64,000 nt of DNA from Sphingomonas lacusdianchii (GTDB lineage Bacteria; Pseudomonadota; Alphaproteobacteria; Sphingomonadales; Sphingomonadaceae). The notes under the pieces were generated by a model. The model did not search any database. It was not told the origin of the DNA and was given only the letters and a program-made list of their open reading frames with translations. This document shows positions 17,258 through 25,549 of the stretch, one piece after another (the first letter of the stretch is position 1; the number at the start of each line of letters is the position of its first letter). Position numbers and translations under genes: made by a program. The DNA is taken from NCBI RefSeq assembly GCF_022664395.1, contig NZ_JAKRET010000006.1, positions 62,001-126,000 of the forward strand, read 5' to 3'.

Positions 17258-18295
17258 ATGACTTTCGCTGCCGATCTCGCCCCGCGGGGCCATGCGCCCG
17301 ATGCCGACGTCCTCGCCGCATTGCGGCACGCGCTTCCCGCTGCTGCGGTCGCGACCGACGTGCCGCTGGCGTCGCTCGGCCGCTGGGGGATCGGTGGGCC
17401 GGCCGATATCGTCGTCACGCCGCAATCGGTCGACACGCTGGCCGCCGCATTGGCGATGATCGCCGCGCACGACGCACGCCATATCGTGATCGGCGACGGG
17501 TCGAACCTGTTGTTCGACGATGCCGGGTTTCGCGGCGTCGTGCTGCGCATCGGTCGCGGACTGGGCGGCATCCGCCGGCTGGACGAAGCGACGGTCGAGG
17601 CGGGCGCGGGCATGTGGGTGCCGGCGTTCGTACGGCAGGTGATCGATTGGGGCATGGCCGGCGCGGTCCATGCGATCGGCATTCCGGGCACCCTGGGCGG
17701 CCTCGTCACCATGAACGGCGGCAGCCAGCGCCGGGGCATCGGCGAGAATGTCGTGCATGTCGATGCGATCGACCATCAGGGTCGCATGCACCGGCTGACA
17801 CAGGAGCAGCTCGACTATCGCTATCGCGCGTCGCGATTGCAGCGCGGCGATCTGATCGTCGTGTCGGCACAGTTGCGCTTCACGCCCGGCGACGCTCGTG
17901 AAATGCGGCGCGAGGCGTTGTCGATCCTGGCCGCGCGGCGGGCCAAATTCCCGCGGGTGCGCGCCAATTGCGGTTCGGTGTTCGTCAGCGATCCCGCGCT
18001 CTATGCGCAGATCGGCCCGCCCGGACTCGCCATCGAACGCGCGGGATTGAAGGGCGTAGCGGCGGGCGGCGCGCAGATTTCGCCCGACCACGCCAATTTC
18101 ATCGTCAATAACGGCGGCGCGCGGGCCGAGGACGTGTTGCAGCTGATCCGGCTGGCACGGCGATCGGTCGCCGACCTGTCGGGCATTGCCATGGACGCCG
18201 AAGTCCGCCACCTCGCCCCCGACGGCGTCATGCGTCCCGCGCATGAAGTGGCCGAACTGCTCGGCGACCGGGCGCTGCCGGGAGCCATTGCATGA
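17258..18295 (+). CDS. murB: UDP-N-acetylenolpyruvoylglucosamine reductase family protein (divergent MurB)
   Basis: MurB reduces UDP-GlcNAc-enolpyruvate to UDP-MurNAc with FAD and NADPH. The 345 residues contain WGIGGPADIVVTP, IGDGSNLLFDDAGFRGVVLR (FAD-binding), GIPGTLGGLVTMNGG, and the C-terminal GLKGVAAGGAQISPDHANFI. The catalytic Ser is in NCGSVF, but the usual following K-N/R-P is replaced by VSDP. The N-terminal motif is also unusual (ASLGRWGIGG instead of NT-S-RIGG). The gene is coupled to a murA-like gene by a four-base overlap rather than to murC/ddl, so it may be a second, specialised copy. If the dcw cluster elsewhere lacks murB, it is the housekeeping gene. Confidence 0.82.
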   Translation: MTFAADLAPRGHAPDADVLAALRHALPAAAVATDVPLASLGRWGIGGPADIVVTPQSVDTLAAALAMIAAHDARHIVIGDGSNLLFDDAGFRGVVLRIGRGLGGIRRLDEATVEAGAGMWVPAFVRQVIDWGMAGAVHAIGIPGTLGGLVTMNGGSQRRGIGENVVHVDAIDHQGRMHRLTQEQLDYRYRASRLQRGDLIVVSAQLRFTPGDAREMRREALSILAARRAKFPRVRANCGSVFVSDPALYAQIGPPGLAIERAGLKGVAAGGAQISPDHANFIVNNGGARAEDVLQLIRLARRSVADLSGIAMDAEVRHLAPDGVMRPAHEVAELLGDRALPGAIA

Positions 18296-19578
18296 CCGAC
18301 CAGCCTTTCGACGCCGCCCAGCCGACCGACCGCATCCTGACCGTCGAGCCGTCGCAGCTCGAAGGCATCGTCACGGTGAGCGGCGCCAAGAACAGCGTGT
18401 TGCGGCTGATGGCGGCGTCGCTGCTGACGCCCGAGCGGATCGTGCTCGACAATTATCCGCAAGGACTGCTCGACGCGCAGGTTCATGTCGGAATGCTGGA
18501 GGCGCTGGGCAAACGCTGCACCGTCGCGCACGGCGCGCTGACCATCGAGGAAGCCGCGCCGCCGCCGAGCGAACTGGTGTGGGACGGGCGGTCGATCCGC
18601 AACACATTGCTGATCCTCGGCGCGCTGGTCGCACGGACCGGGGCCGGCAGCGTCCCCCTGCCCGGCGGATGCGATCTGGGCGGGCGCGGCTATGACCTGC
18701 ACGAACTGGTGCTGACCCGGCTAGGCGCGCGGGTGTGGGGCAAGGATGGTCGGCTCTTTGCCGAGGCGCCGGACGGGCTGACCGGCGCGGAAATCGTGCT
18801 GCCGCTGCGATCGACCGGCGCGACCGAGAATGCGCTGCTGGTCGCGTCGCTGGCAAAGGGCACGACGCGGTTGTGGAACCCGCATATCCGGCCCGAAATC
18901 CTCGACCTGTGCGCGTTCCTGCGCACGATGGGGGCGACGATCACGGTATTCGGGCAGGAGAGCATCGAGATCACCGGCGCGCCCGACCTCGCCGGGACCG
19001 GTTGGCGGGTGATGCCCGACAATATGGAAGCGATGACGTGGCTGGTCGGGTCGGTCATCACCGGCGGCGACGTCGAGATCCGCGACTTTCCGTTCGAGGA
19101 TCTCGAAGTGCCACTGATCTTCCTGCGCGAAAGCGGCGCGCGGATCTTTCGCGACGGCAATGTCGCGATCGTCCGGTCGGGCCGGCCCTATCCGGTCGAA
19201 ATCAGCACCGGCCCCTATCCGGGGATCAATTCGGACATGCAGCCGCTGTTCGCGGCGCTCGGCGCCTGTGCGCGCGGCGAATCGCGGATCGTCGACCTGC
19301 GGTTCGCCGGGCGCTATGCCTATCTTCCCGATTTCGGGCGGATGGGGGTCGAGAGCTTCGTACGCGACGGCACCGCGCATATCATCGGCACGCAGACGCT
19401 GGTCGGGGCCGATGTCCGCGCCGCCGATCTACGCGCGGGTGCGGCACTGGCATTACTTGGTATGAAAGCCGCGGGACAGACACGGATCAGCGATGCGTGG
19501 CAGATCGAACGCGGCTATGATAAATTTCTCGAGAAGGCGCGCAGTCTTAACGCTACGCTTGCCTATCATGGTTCATAA
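18292..19578 (+). CDS. murA: UDP-N-acetylglucosamine 1-carboxyvinyltransferase family protein (divergent MurA)
   Basis: MurA transfers enolpyruvate from PEP to UDP-GlcNAc. The 428-residue EPSP-synthase-fold protein keeps the substrate loop with the nucleophilic Cys (SVPLPGGCDLGGRGYDLHEL). It also keeps VSGAKNSVLRLMAASLL (K and N of the active site), STGATENALLVAS, PDNMEAMTWLVG, and YPGINSDMQPLFAALGACA. The usual CxIGxRPxDLH is altered to CDLGGRGYDLH, so the region after the Cys diverges from standard MurA. Fosfomycin sensitivity would be predicted from the Cys. It begins inside the stop of the murB-like gene (ATGA). Confidence 0.85.
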   Translation: MTDQPFDAAQPTDRILTVEPSQLEGIVTVSGAKNSVLRLMAASLLTPERIVLDNYPQGLLDAQVHVGMLEALGKRCTVAHGALTIEEAAPPPSELVWDGRSIRNTLLILGALVARTGAGSVPLPGGCDLGGRGYDLHELVLTRLGARVWGKDGRLFAEAPDGLTGAEIVLPLRSTGATENALLVASLAKGTTRLWNPHIRPEILDLCAFLRTMGATITVFGQESIEITGAPDLAGTGWRVMPDNMEAMTWLVGSVITGGDVEIRDFPFEDLEVPLIFLRESGARIFRDGNVAIVRSGRPYPVEISTGPYPGINSDMQPLFAALGACARGESRIVDLRFAGRYAYLPDFGRMGVESFVRDGTAHIIGTQTLVGADVRAADLRAGAALALLGMKAAGQTRISDAWQIERGYDKFLEKARSLNATLAYHGS

Positions 19579-19624
19579 CGCGCGCACATAACTGGCCCGT
19601 TTTAAAGGGATTCGGCTTCTTCCC

Positions 19625-21469
19625 ATGTCCTACGAATCGAACCCGTTGCAGGCAGCCCTGCGCAAATGCCGGCGGCATTTCATCGCCACCGGCATCTTTT
19701 CAGGGCTGATCAACATCCTGTACCTCGTGCCCTCGATCTTCATGTTGCAGGTGTACGACCGGGTCGTGCCGACGCGCGGCACGGCGACGTTGCTGGTCCT
19801 GTCGCTGATCCTCGCGATATCGCTGATCGTCTTCGCAGCACTCGACACGGTGCGTATGAAGCTGCTGCTCCAGGCAAGCATGCGGCTGGAAAAGATGGCG
19901 GCGGGCAACATCCTGCACCGCATTCTCGGCGCCAACGGCGCGACGCCGGCGCAGCGGGCGCAGGCGATGCGCGATTTCGACACGCTGCGCGGCACGCTGA
20001 CCGGGCCGGCGATCATCGCGATGTTCGACGCGCCATGGGCGCCGATCTACATCATCATCTCGTACCTGCTCCACCCGCTGATCGGATTGCTGGCGCTGCT
20101 CAGCTCGGCGCTGCTCATCACGCTGGCGGTGCTCAGCGACAAGACGACCAAGGGGCGGCTGAACGAGGTCGGGCAGCGGACCAACATGGCGTATCGTTCG
20201 CAGGATTATTCGATCCAGGCGTCCGAAGTCGCCCGCGCGCTGGGCATGCGCAGCGCGCTGGTCACTCGCCATCTGGTCGAACGCGCCGATCTGGTCCGGG
20301 CGCAGGGCGATATCGCCGGCACGTCGGGCATCTTCCTCGCGATCACCAAATTCTTCCGCCTGTTCCTGCAGTCGATGGCGCTGGCGCTGGGTGCCTATCT
20401 GGCGATCAACCAGCAGATTTCGGGCGGCGCGATCTTTGCGGCGTCGCTGATCCTCGGCCGCGCGCTGCAGCCGGTCGAACAGATCCTCAACGCGCTGAAG
20501 AACGTCATCAGCGCGCAGAACGCCTATAAGGGTCTGAACGAGTTCTGCCGCCTGCCCGACGTGACGGTGCAGCGCACGTCGCTGCCCGATCCGCTCGGGC
20601 GGATCGAGGTCGACAACCTGACCGTCCGCGTTCCCGGATCGGACCGGGTGCTGCTCAACAAGCTGAGCTTCACCATCGAACCGGGCACGATCGTCGCGCT
20701 GGTCGGGCCGTCGGGCGCCGGCAAGTCGACGCTGCTGCGCGCGCTGGCCGGAGCGATCGACCCCGACGAGGGCGAGATCCGCGTCGACGGCGCCAGCCTG
20801 AACGACTGGAACCGCGAGGAGCTGGGCCGGCATCTGGGCTATATGCCGCAGACGCCGACACTGTTCCCGGCGACGGTCCATTCGAACATCTCGCGCTTCC
20901 GCCAGTTCGAAGGATTGAGCGGCCAGGAGCTGGACGCGCAGGTGGTGACCGCCGCGCAGCTGGCCGGGGCGCACGACCTGATCCTGCGGTTCGAACGCGG
21001 GTACGACACGCAGCTGGCGATGCGCGAGGGCGGCGGCCTGTCCGCCGGGCAGCGGCAGGTCGTGGCGCTGGCGCGCGCGCTGTTCGGGTCGCCGCGCATC
21101 CTGTTCCTCGACGAACCCAATGCGCATCTCGACATCAGTGCCGAGGGGCGGTTGATGGAAACGCTCGCCCATCTGCGCGAACGCGGCGCGACGGTGGTCG
21201 TGTCGACGCACCGCACCGGCCTGTTGCAGGCGGTCGACAAGGTGATGCTGCTGCGCGACGGCGTGATCCAGATCTATGACGATCGCAGCAAGGTGATCCG
21301 CCCGGCGGCACCGCAGATGGAACAGCAGGGCGCGGGTGCGCCGGGCGGCGCAACCCCGCCCCCGGCAGGCAAGGGACCGGCGACCCCGCCGCCCGCCCCG
21401 CCGCTGCCGGGCAATGACGGGACGGATGCCGCGGCCGGCGGCAACCGCGCCAATGGAGGTGAAGCGTGA
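19625..21469 (+). CDS. Type I secretion system permease/ATPase (PrtD/AtrD-like)
   Basis: The 614-residue inner-membrane ABC exporter powers one-step secretion of proteins with C-terminal signals. The transmembrane domain (about 20-310) includes FMLQVYDRVVPTRGTATLL, typical of PrtD-type exporters. The nucleotide-binding domain (about 325-560) has GPSGAGKSTLLRALAG (Walker A), LSAGQRQVVALARALF (signature) and ILFLDEPNAHLD (Walker B), then a His switch in VVSTH. There is no N-terminal peptidase-like domain. A Pro/Gly-rich C-terminal tail (about 560-614) is an extra. It overlaps the HlyD-type gene by four bases. Confidence 0.95.
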   Translation: MSYESNPLQAALRKCRRHFIATGIFSGLINILYLVPSIFMLQVYDRVVPTRGTATLLVLSLILAISLIVFAALDTVRMKLLLQASMRLEKMAAGNILHRILGANGATPAQRAQAMRDFDTLRGTLTGPAIIAMFDAPWAPIYIIISYLLHPLIGLLALLSSALLITLAVLSDKTTKGRLNEVGQRTNMAYRSQDYSIQASEVARALGMRSALVTRHLVERADLVRAQGDIAGTSGIFLAITKFFRLFLQSMALALGAYLAINQQISGGAIFAASLILGRALQPVEQILNALKNVISAQNAYKGLNEFCRLPDVTVQRTSLPDPLGRIEVDNLTVRVPGSDRVLLNKLSFTIEPGTIVALVGPSGAGKSTLLRALAGAIDPDEGEIRVDGASLNDWNREELGRHLGYMPQTPTLFPATVHSNISRFRQFEGLSGQELDAQVVTAAQLAGAHDLILRFERGYDTQLAMREGGGLSAGQRQVVALARALFGSPRILFLDEPNAHLDISAEGRLMETLAHLRERGATVVVSTHRTGLLQAVDKVMLLRDGVIQIYDDRSKVIRPAAPQMEQQGAGAPGGATPPPAGKGPATPPPAPPLPGNDGTDAAAGGNRANGGEA

Positions 21470-22851
21470 GCGGCGAATTGGTCAATGCCCCCCAGTCGGG
21501 GCAGAATATCATACCGGTGTCGCAAGCGATCCGCGAACGGCTGGAAATCGACGATTCGCCCAACAAGGCGCTGCGCACCGGCATCATCATCGCCGTGCTG
21601 TTCTTCGTCGTGCTGCTGGGTTGGGCATCGTTCGCCCGACTCGACGCGGCGGCGGCGGGCGATGGCCGGGTCGTGGTGTCGGGCAACCGCCAGACGGTAC
21701 AGCATCGCGACGGCGGCTATGTCGAGCATCTCGACGTCCGCGAGGGTCAGCACGTCAAGCAGGGGCAGGTCATCATCCGCCTGCGCGGTGCCGAGGTCCA
21801 GGCGACCGAGCGCGCGCTGGCGGGCAGCGTGATCGACCTGCAGGCGCAGCGCGCACGGCTGGAATCGGAGATTCGCGGCACGCCGATCCAGTGGCCGGCG
21901 AGCTTCGCGCAGGCGACCGGGGACGACCGCATCCTTGTCGAACGCGCCAAGACGTTGCAGCTTGCCCAGCAGAACGCCCGCAACAATGCGCTGGCGGCCA
22001 ACCGCGCCGTGATCCGCCAGCAACAGGCCGAAGCATCGCAGAGCATCGGCGGTTTTTCGGCGCAGGCACGTGCCACCGCCGAACAGCGTCGCTCGCTCGA
22101 GGAACAGCTGGCCAGCACCAAGCGGCTGGCCGATGAAGGCTATGTGTCGCGCAACTCGGTCCGCCAGATCGAACGCTCGATCCAGCAGTTGCAGGGTGCC
22201 GATGCCGATTATGCATCGCGTGCCGCCGCGGCGCGCGAACAGGTCGGGCAGGCCCGCGAATCGTCGATCGCGACGTCGCGCCGCTATGTCGAGGACGCGG
22301 CGCCCCTGCTGCGCGACACGCAGTTCCAGCTGAACGAGGTCATGCCGAAATGGCTGGCCGCCAAGGAACAGCTGGAACGCACCGTCATCCGCGCGCCGGT
22401 ATCGGGGCGCGTCGTTGAACTGCGCGTGTTTTCCGAAGGCGGCGTGGTGCAGGCGGGGCAACCGATCCTCGACATCGTTCCCGATGCCGCGCCGCTGGTC
22501 GTGCGCGCCAATTTCGACCCGAGCGACATCGACGGCGTCTATGAAGGGCGTCAGGCCGAAGTGAAGTTCCTGAACCTGCACGAACGCGATCTGCCGATCC
22601 TGCTCGGCAATATCCGCAACGTGTCGGCGGACAGCCTGGTCGATGAAAAGTCGGGCCGCAGCTACTTCACCGCCGAAATCGTCGTACCGCAGTCGCAGAT
22701 CGCGATGCTGAAGGAAGTGCGTGGCGCCGACACCGGCATCCGCGCCGGTGTGCCGGTCAGCGTGCTGGTCAAGCTGCGTCCGCGCACCGCGCTGCAATAT
22801 ATGCTCGATCCGCTGACCGAGGCATTCCGCCGGTCGCTGCACGAGCGTTGA
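21466..22851 (+). CDS. HlyD family type I secretion periplasmic adaptor
   Basis: The 461-residue membrane fusion protein links the ABC exporter to the TolC-type channel. It has one membrane helix (about 40-60, TGIIIAVLFFVVLLGW), the split lipoyl domain (GGYVEHLDVREGQHVKQGQV and IRAPVSGRVVELRVFSEGGV), long Gln/Ala-rich coiled-coil hairpins between them, and the beta-barrel region. The start is GTG at 21466, inside the stop of the exporter gene (GTGA), with GGAGGT six bases upstream. The pair corresponds to AtrD/AtrB in sphingan loci. Confidence 0.95.
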   Translation: MSGELVNAPQSGQNIIPVSQAIRERLEIDDSPNKALRTGIIIAVLFFVVLLGWASFARLDAAAAGDGRVVVSGNRQTVQHRDGGYVEHLDVREGQHVKQGQVIIRLRGAEVQATERALAGSVIDLQAQRARLESEIRGTPIQWPASFAQATGDDRILVERAKTLQLAQQNARNNALAANRAVIRQQQAEASQSIGGFSAQARATAEQRRSLEEQLASTKRLADEGYVSRNSVRQIERSIQQLQGADADYASRAAAAREQVGQARESSIATSRRYVEDAAPLLRDTQFQLNEVMPKWLAAKEQLERTVIRAPVSGRVVELRVFSEGGVVQAGQPILDIVPDAAPLVVRANFDPSDIDGVYEGRQAEVKFLNLHERDLPILLGNIRNVSADSLVDEKSGRSYFTAEIVVPQSQIAMLKEVRGADTGIRAGVPVSVLVKLRPRTALQYMLDPLTEAFRRSLHER

Positions 22852-22997
22852 TCGACCGTGCCGGACGCGCGCAAACGCGCCGCGTCCGGCACTTATCATG
22901 GTTACATCCGTCGGGCGCTGCGATAAGGATCGCGGCATCGACACGACCGCCCGCCCGGACAGGGAAGCCGGGGGATGGTCCTGACAAGGGGGATTTT

Positions 22998-24722
22998 ATG
23001 CCGGCGGGATTTGGTTCGCGAGCAATGCTGCTGCTGTCGGTCGCGCTGACCGGAGTCACGCCGGCGATGGCGCAGGTCGCGCGCCCGACGACGCGGCCGG
23101 TCACCCGGCCGACGCCGCCCGCCCCGGCCGCGATGCGGTCGGATCCGGTATCGCTGGAAATGCCGACGCTGCCGGCCGACCCGACTGCGCGGACCGAGAC
23201 GCTGGCCGAGGCGGTCGCCGATGCCTATCGCCACAATCCCCAGCTCGAGGCACAACGTGCCCAGCTGCGGGCGATCGACGAGACCGTGATCCAGGCAAGC
23301 TCGCCCTACCGCCTGCGCTCGAGCGTGGTCGGCACGGTACGCTATCAGGAACAGGTCCAGCGCCAGATCTTCTTCAACGACCTCGTCACCAACCGGAATC
23401 GTGCGACCGGTGCGTCGCTGACCGCGTCGCAGATCCTGTTCAATGGCGGGCGCACCGCCGCGCAGGTCTCGGCGGCGGAAGCCGACGTGCTGTCGGCGCG
23501 CGAACGGCTGCGCGAGGTCGAAAGCTTCATCCTGTTCGAGGTCGTCGATGCCTATGCATCGGTGCTGCGCGACCAGACGCTGATCGCGATCCAGCGCCGC
23601 TCGGTCGATTCGTACCAGCGGCAGGTCGATCAGGCACAGGCGCGCGAACGTGCCGGCGACCTGACCCAGACCGACATCAACCAGGCACAGGCACAACTCG
23701 GCCTCGTGCAGGCGCAGCTGGCGCAGGGCGAGGCGAATCTGCAGCGCAGCCGCGCACGTTTTGCCGCGGCGGTCGGCCGCAATCCGGGCAATCTTACTCC
23801 GCCGCCGATCCTGCCGGGTATTCCGGCCTCGATCGACCTCGCCTATCGCGGTGCGGAACAGGAAAGCCCGGCGCTGTGGCAGGCGATCCTGAACGAACGC
23901 GGTGCGCGGGCGCGCGTCGCCGCCGAGCGTGCGGAGCGCAATCCGGTGCTCAGCGCCGATGCGTCGATCGGGATCAACGACCCGAACGGCATCGGATTCG
24001 ACAATCTGCGGCGCGGCGCGAGCGCATCGGCGACGCTGACCGTGCCGCTGCTGACCGGTGGCGTCGTCGATTCGCGCGTCCGGGCGGCGCTGGCCAACCA
24101 GCAGGCACAGGCCTTCACCGTCGAGGCGACCCGGCGCGGCGTGACGTCGCAGGTGCAACAGGCATGGAACCAGACGATCTCGTCGGGCGAACAGCAAAGC
24201 ATCGGCCTGCGCAGCGTCGAGGCGGCGGCCCGCGCGCTGGAGGGTGTCCGGCGCGGGTTCCAGGAAGGCTTCCGGTCGAACTTCGAAGTGCTCGATTCGG
24301 AACAGCGGCTCCTGAACGCGCAGCAGCTGGTCGCGAATGCCGAATATCAGCGCTACAGCTCGCAGGCGACGCTGCTGACCTATATCGGCCGGCTGGAAAC
24401 CGCGCTGCTCAATCCGGGTGCCGCGACCTATGACATGGAGCGCAACCTGAAGAAGCAGAAGGCGATGCAGATCGATCCCTTCCAGCCCTTCGTCAGCGTG
24501 CTCGACAAGCTGGCGCGCGCGCCCGACGATCCCAAGGCGCCGCCGGAAGTGCCGGTCGCCGGCCCGCCGAACCTGCTGCCGCCGACCGCCCCGCTGCCCG
24601 GCCGTCCGCTCGGCACCGGACTGCCGATGCTCGGCGATCCGGGCGCGGTCGCGCTGCCGCCCGAAGATGCCGCGCCGCCCTCGACGCGGCGCAACCCGGC
24701 GGCGGTGCGCAAGGAGGATTGA
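22998..24722 (+). CDS. TolC family outer membrane protein (type I secretion)
   Basis: The 574-residue protein has a signal peptide (cleavage near PAMAQ), a Pro/Thr-rich stretch, and then the two outer membrane efflux repeats. ETLAEAVADAYRHNPQLEAQ begins the first helix and SNFEVLDSEQRLLNAQQL belongs to the second, with GDLTQTDINQAQAQL in the middle. The C-terminal about 90 residues are Pro-rich (PPTAPLPGRPLG) and absent from standard TolC. It closes the three-gene secretion operon and completes a self-sufficient type I system. Start 22998 follows AAGGGGGA. Confidence 0.95.
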   Translation: MPAGFGSRAMLLLSVALTGVTPAMAQVARPTTRPVTRPTPPAPAAMRSDPVSLEMPTLPADPTARTETLAEAVADAYRHNPQLEAQRAQLRAIDETVIQASSPYRLRSSVVGTVRYQEQVQRQIFFNDLVTNRNRATGASLTASQILFNGGRTAAQVSAAEADVLSARERLREVESFILFEVVDAYASVLRDQTLIAIQRRSVDSYQRQVDQAQARERAGDLTQTDINQAQAQLGLVQAQLAQGEANLQRSRARFAAAVGRNPGNLTPPPILPGIPASIDLAYRGAEQESPALWQAILNERGARARVAAERAERNPVLSADASIGINDPNGIGFDNLRRGASASATLTVPLLTGGVVDSRVRAALANQQAQAFTVEATRRGVTSQVQQAWNQTISSGEQQSIGLRSVEAAARALEGVRRGFQEGFRSNFEVLDSEQRLLNAQQLVANAEYQRYSSQATLLTYIGRLETALLNPGAATYDMERNLKKQKAMQIDPFQPFVSVLDKLARAPDDPKAPPEVPVAGPPNLLPPTAPLPGRPLGTGLPMLGDPGAVALPPEDAAPPSTRRNPAAVRKED

Positions 24723-25282
24723 GGTCGGTTCGCGCCCGGGCTTCGGGTCCGGTCGCGGGTTTGACCGGGCGTTGGGGTTGGCAGTAGGAAAGCGCTAGGC
24801 GGACCTTGCCAGCGTGCTGGCTAGTACAGCTTGACTGAGGCTGGGGCGAGCCAAAGGCTCGCGCGCTCGCTTCGGCGAGCGCAACACCCCTCACCCAGCT
24901 CCGAATAAGCCTTTGCTCCGCAAAGACCAAGTCTGCGCAACCCTCTCCCCTCTTCGAGGGGCGAGGGGAATCTTGGCTTATCTGATTTACAATGCGGGCG
25001 TGAACCGGGCGACGGTACGTATGTTGACACCGCTCGGGCCGCGAAGGTCGATCGGTTCTTCAATGCCCGCGACGACCGTTGATCACCCGCACCCATCCGA
25101 GGCTACGCCGCTCCCCCTCTCCCGGCGGGAGAGGCAAGAGGCGCCTGTGTAGAAGGTCGCGCGCCGAACAAACGTGCCAACGTCGCGCCCACGCCGCCAC
25201 CCAACAAAGCACTTTCCTACAGCCCGCCGTTTATGGAACGAAACATGAACGGTCCAGCCGGATCGCCAGCGGGAGAAAGTAC
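24723..25282. other. Intergenic region with several short hairpins
   Basis: The 560 bases hold no supportable gene. They contain stacked inverted repeats: CTCGCTTCGGCGAGCG near 24867-24882, CCCTCTTCGAGGGGCGAGGG near 24947-24966, and CCTCTCCCGGCGGGAGAGG near 25115-25133. Such strings recur in intergenic DNA of GC-rich proteobacteria and probably mix terminators with decayed palindromic elements. The promoter of the following spike pair should lie in 25140-25270. Confidence 0.5.
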
Positions 25283-25549
25283 ATGTCCGATCCGTTCCAG
25301 TCCTTCACCGATTCGCCGGTCGGTCCGGCGCGCACCGCCAGTGCGGTAGTGCCGAGCGACAGCACAGCCCTGCCCCGTCTGCCCAAGGCGCTCTATATCG
25401 GCGGCGGCGGTGACGTGACGTTGCGGTGCGTCGACAGTGCCGCCGATGTGGTATTGAGCGCGGTGCCGGCGGGAAGCGTGCTGCCGGTGCGGGCGCAGTT
25501 CGTTCGGGCGACCGGCACCACCGCCACCGCGATCGTGGCGCTCGGCTGA
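25283..25549 (+). CDS. Spike base protein, RCAP_rcc01079 (GhsA)-like
   Basis: The 88-residue protein begins MSDPFQSFTDSPVGPARTA and continues VVPSDSTALPRLPKALYIGG, with GDVTLRCVDSAADVVLSA and the ending VRATGTTATAIVALG. This pattern (DPF..., VxPSDSTxLP, xALYIGxxG, RATGTTA) is that of the small spike-base proteins typified by Rhodobacter capsulatus rcc01079, the head-spike base of its gene transfer agent. Many phages carry homologues. It overlaps the next gene by one base (TGATG). RBS GGGAGAAAG is good. The family call is from memory of the motif, not from a search. Confidence 0.65.
   Translation: MSDPFQSFTDSPVGPARTASAVVPSDSTALPRLPKALYIGGGGDVTLRCVDSAADVVLSAVPAGSVLPVRAQFVRATGTTATAIVALG

Noticed and set aside
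21274-22944. 556-codon minus-strand reading
   Set aside because: Shadow of the HlyD-type adaptor gene; no family pattern.
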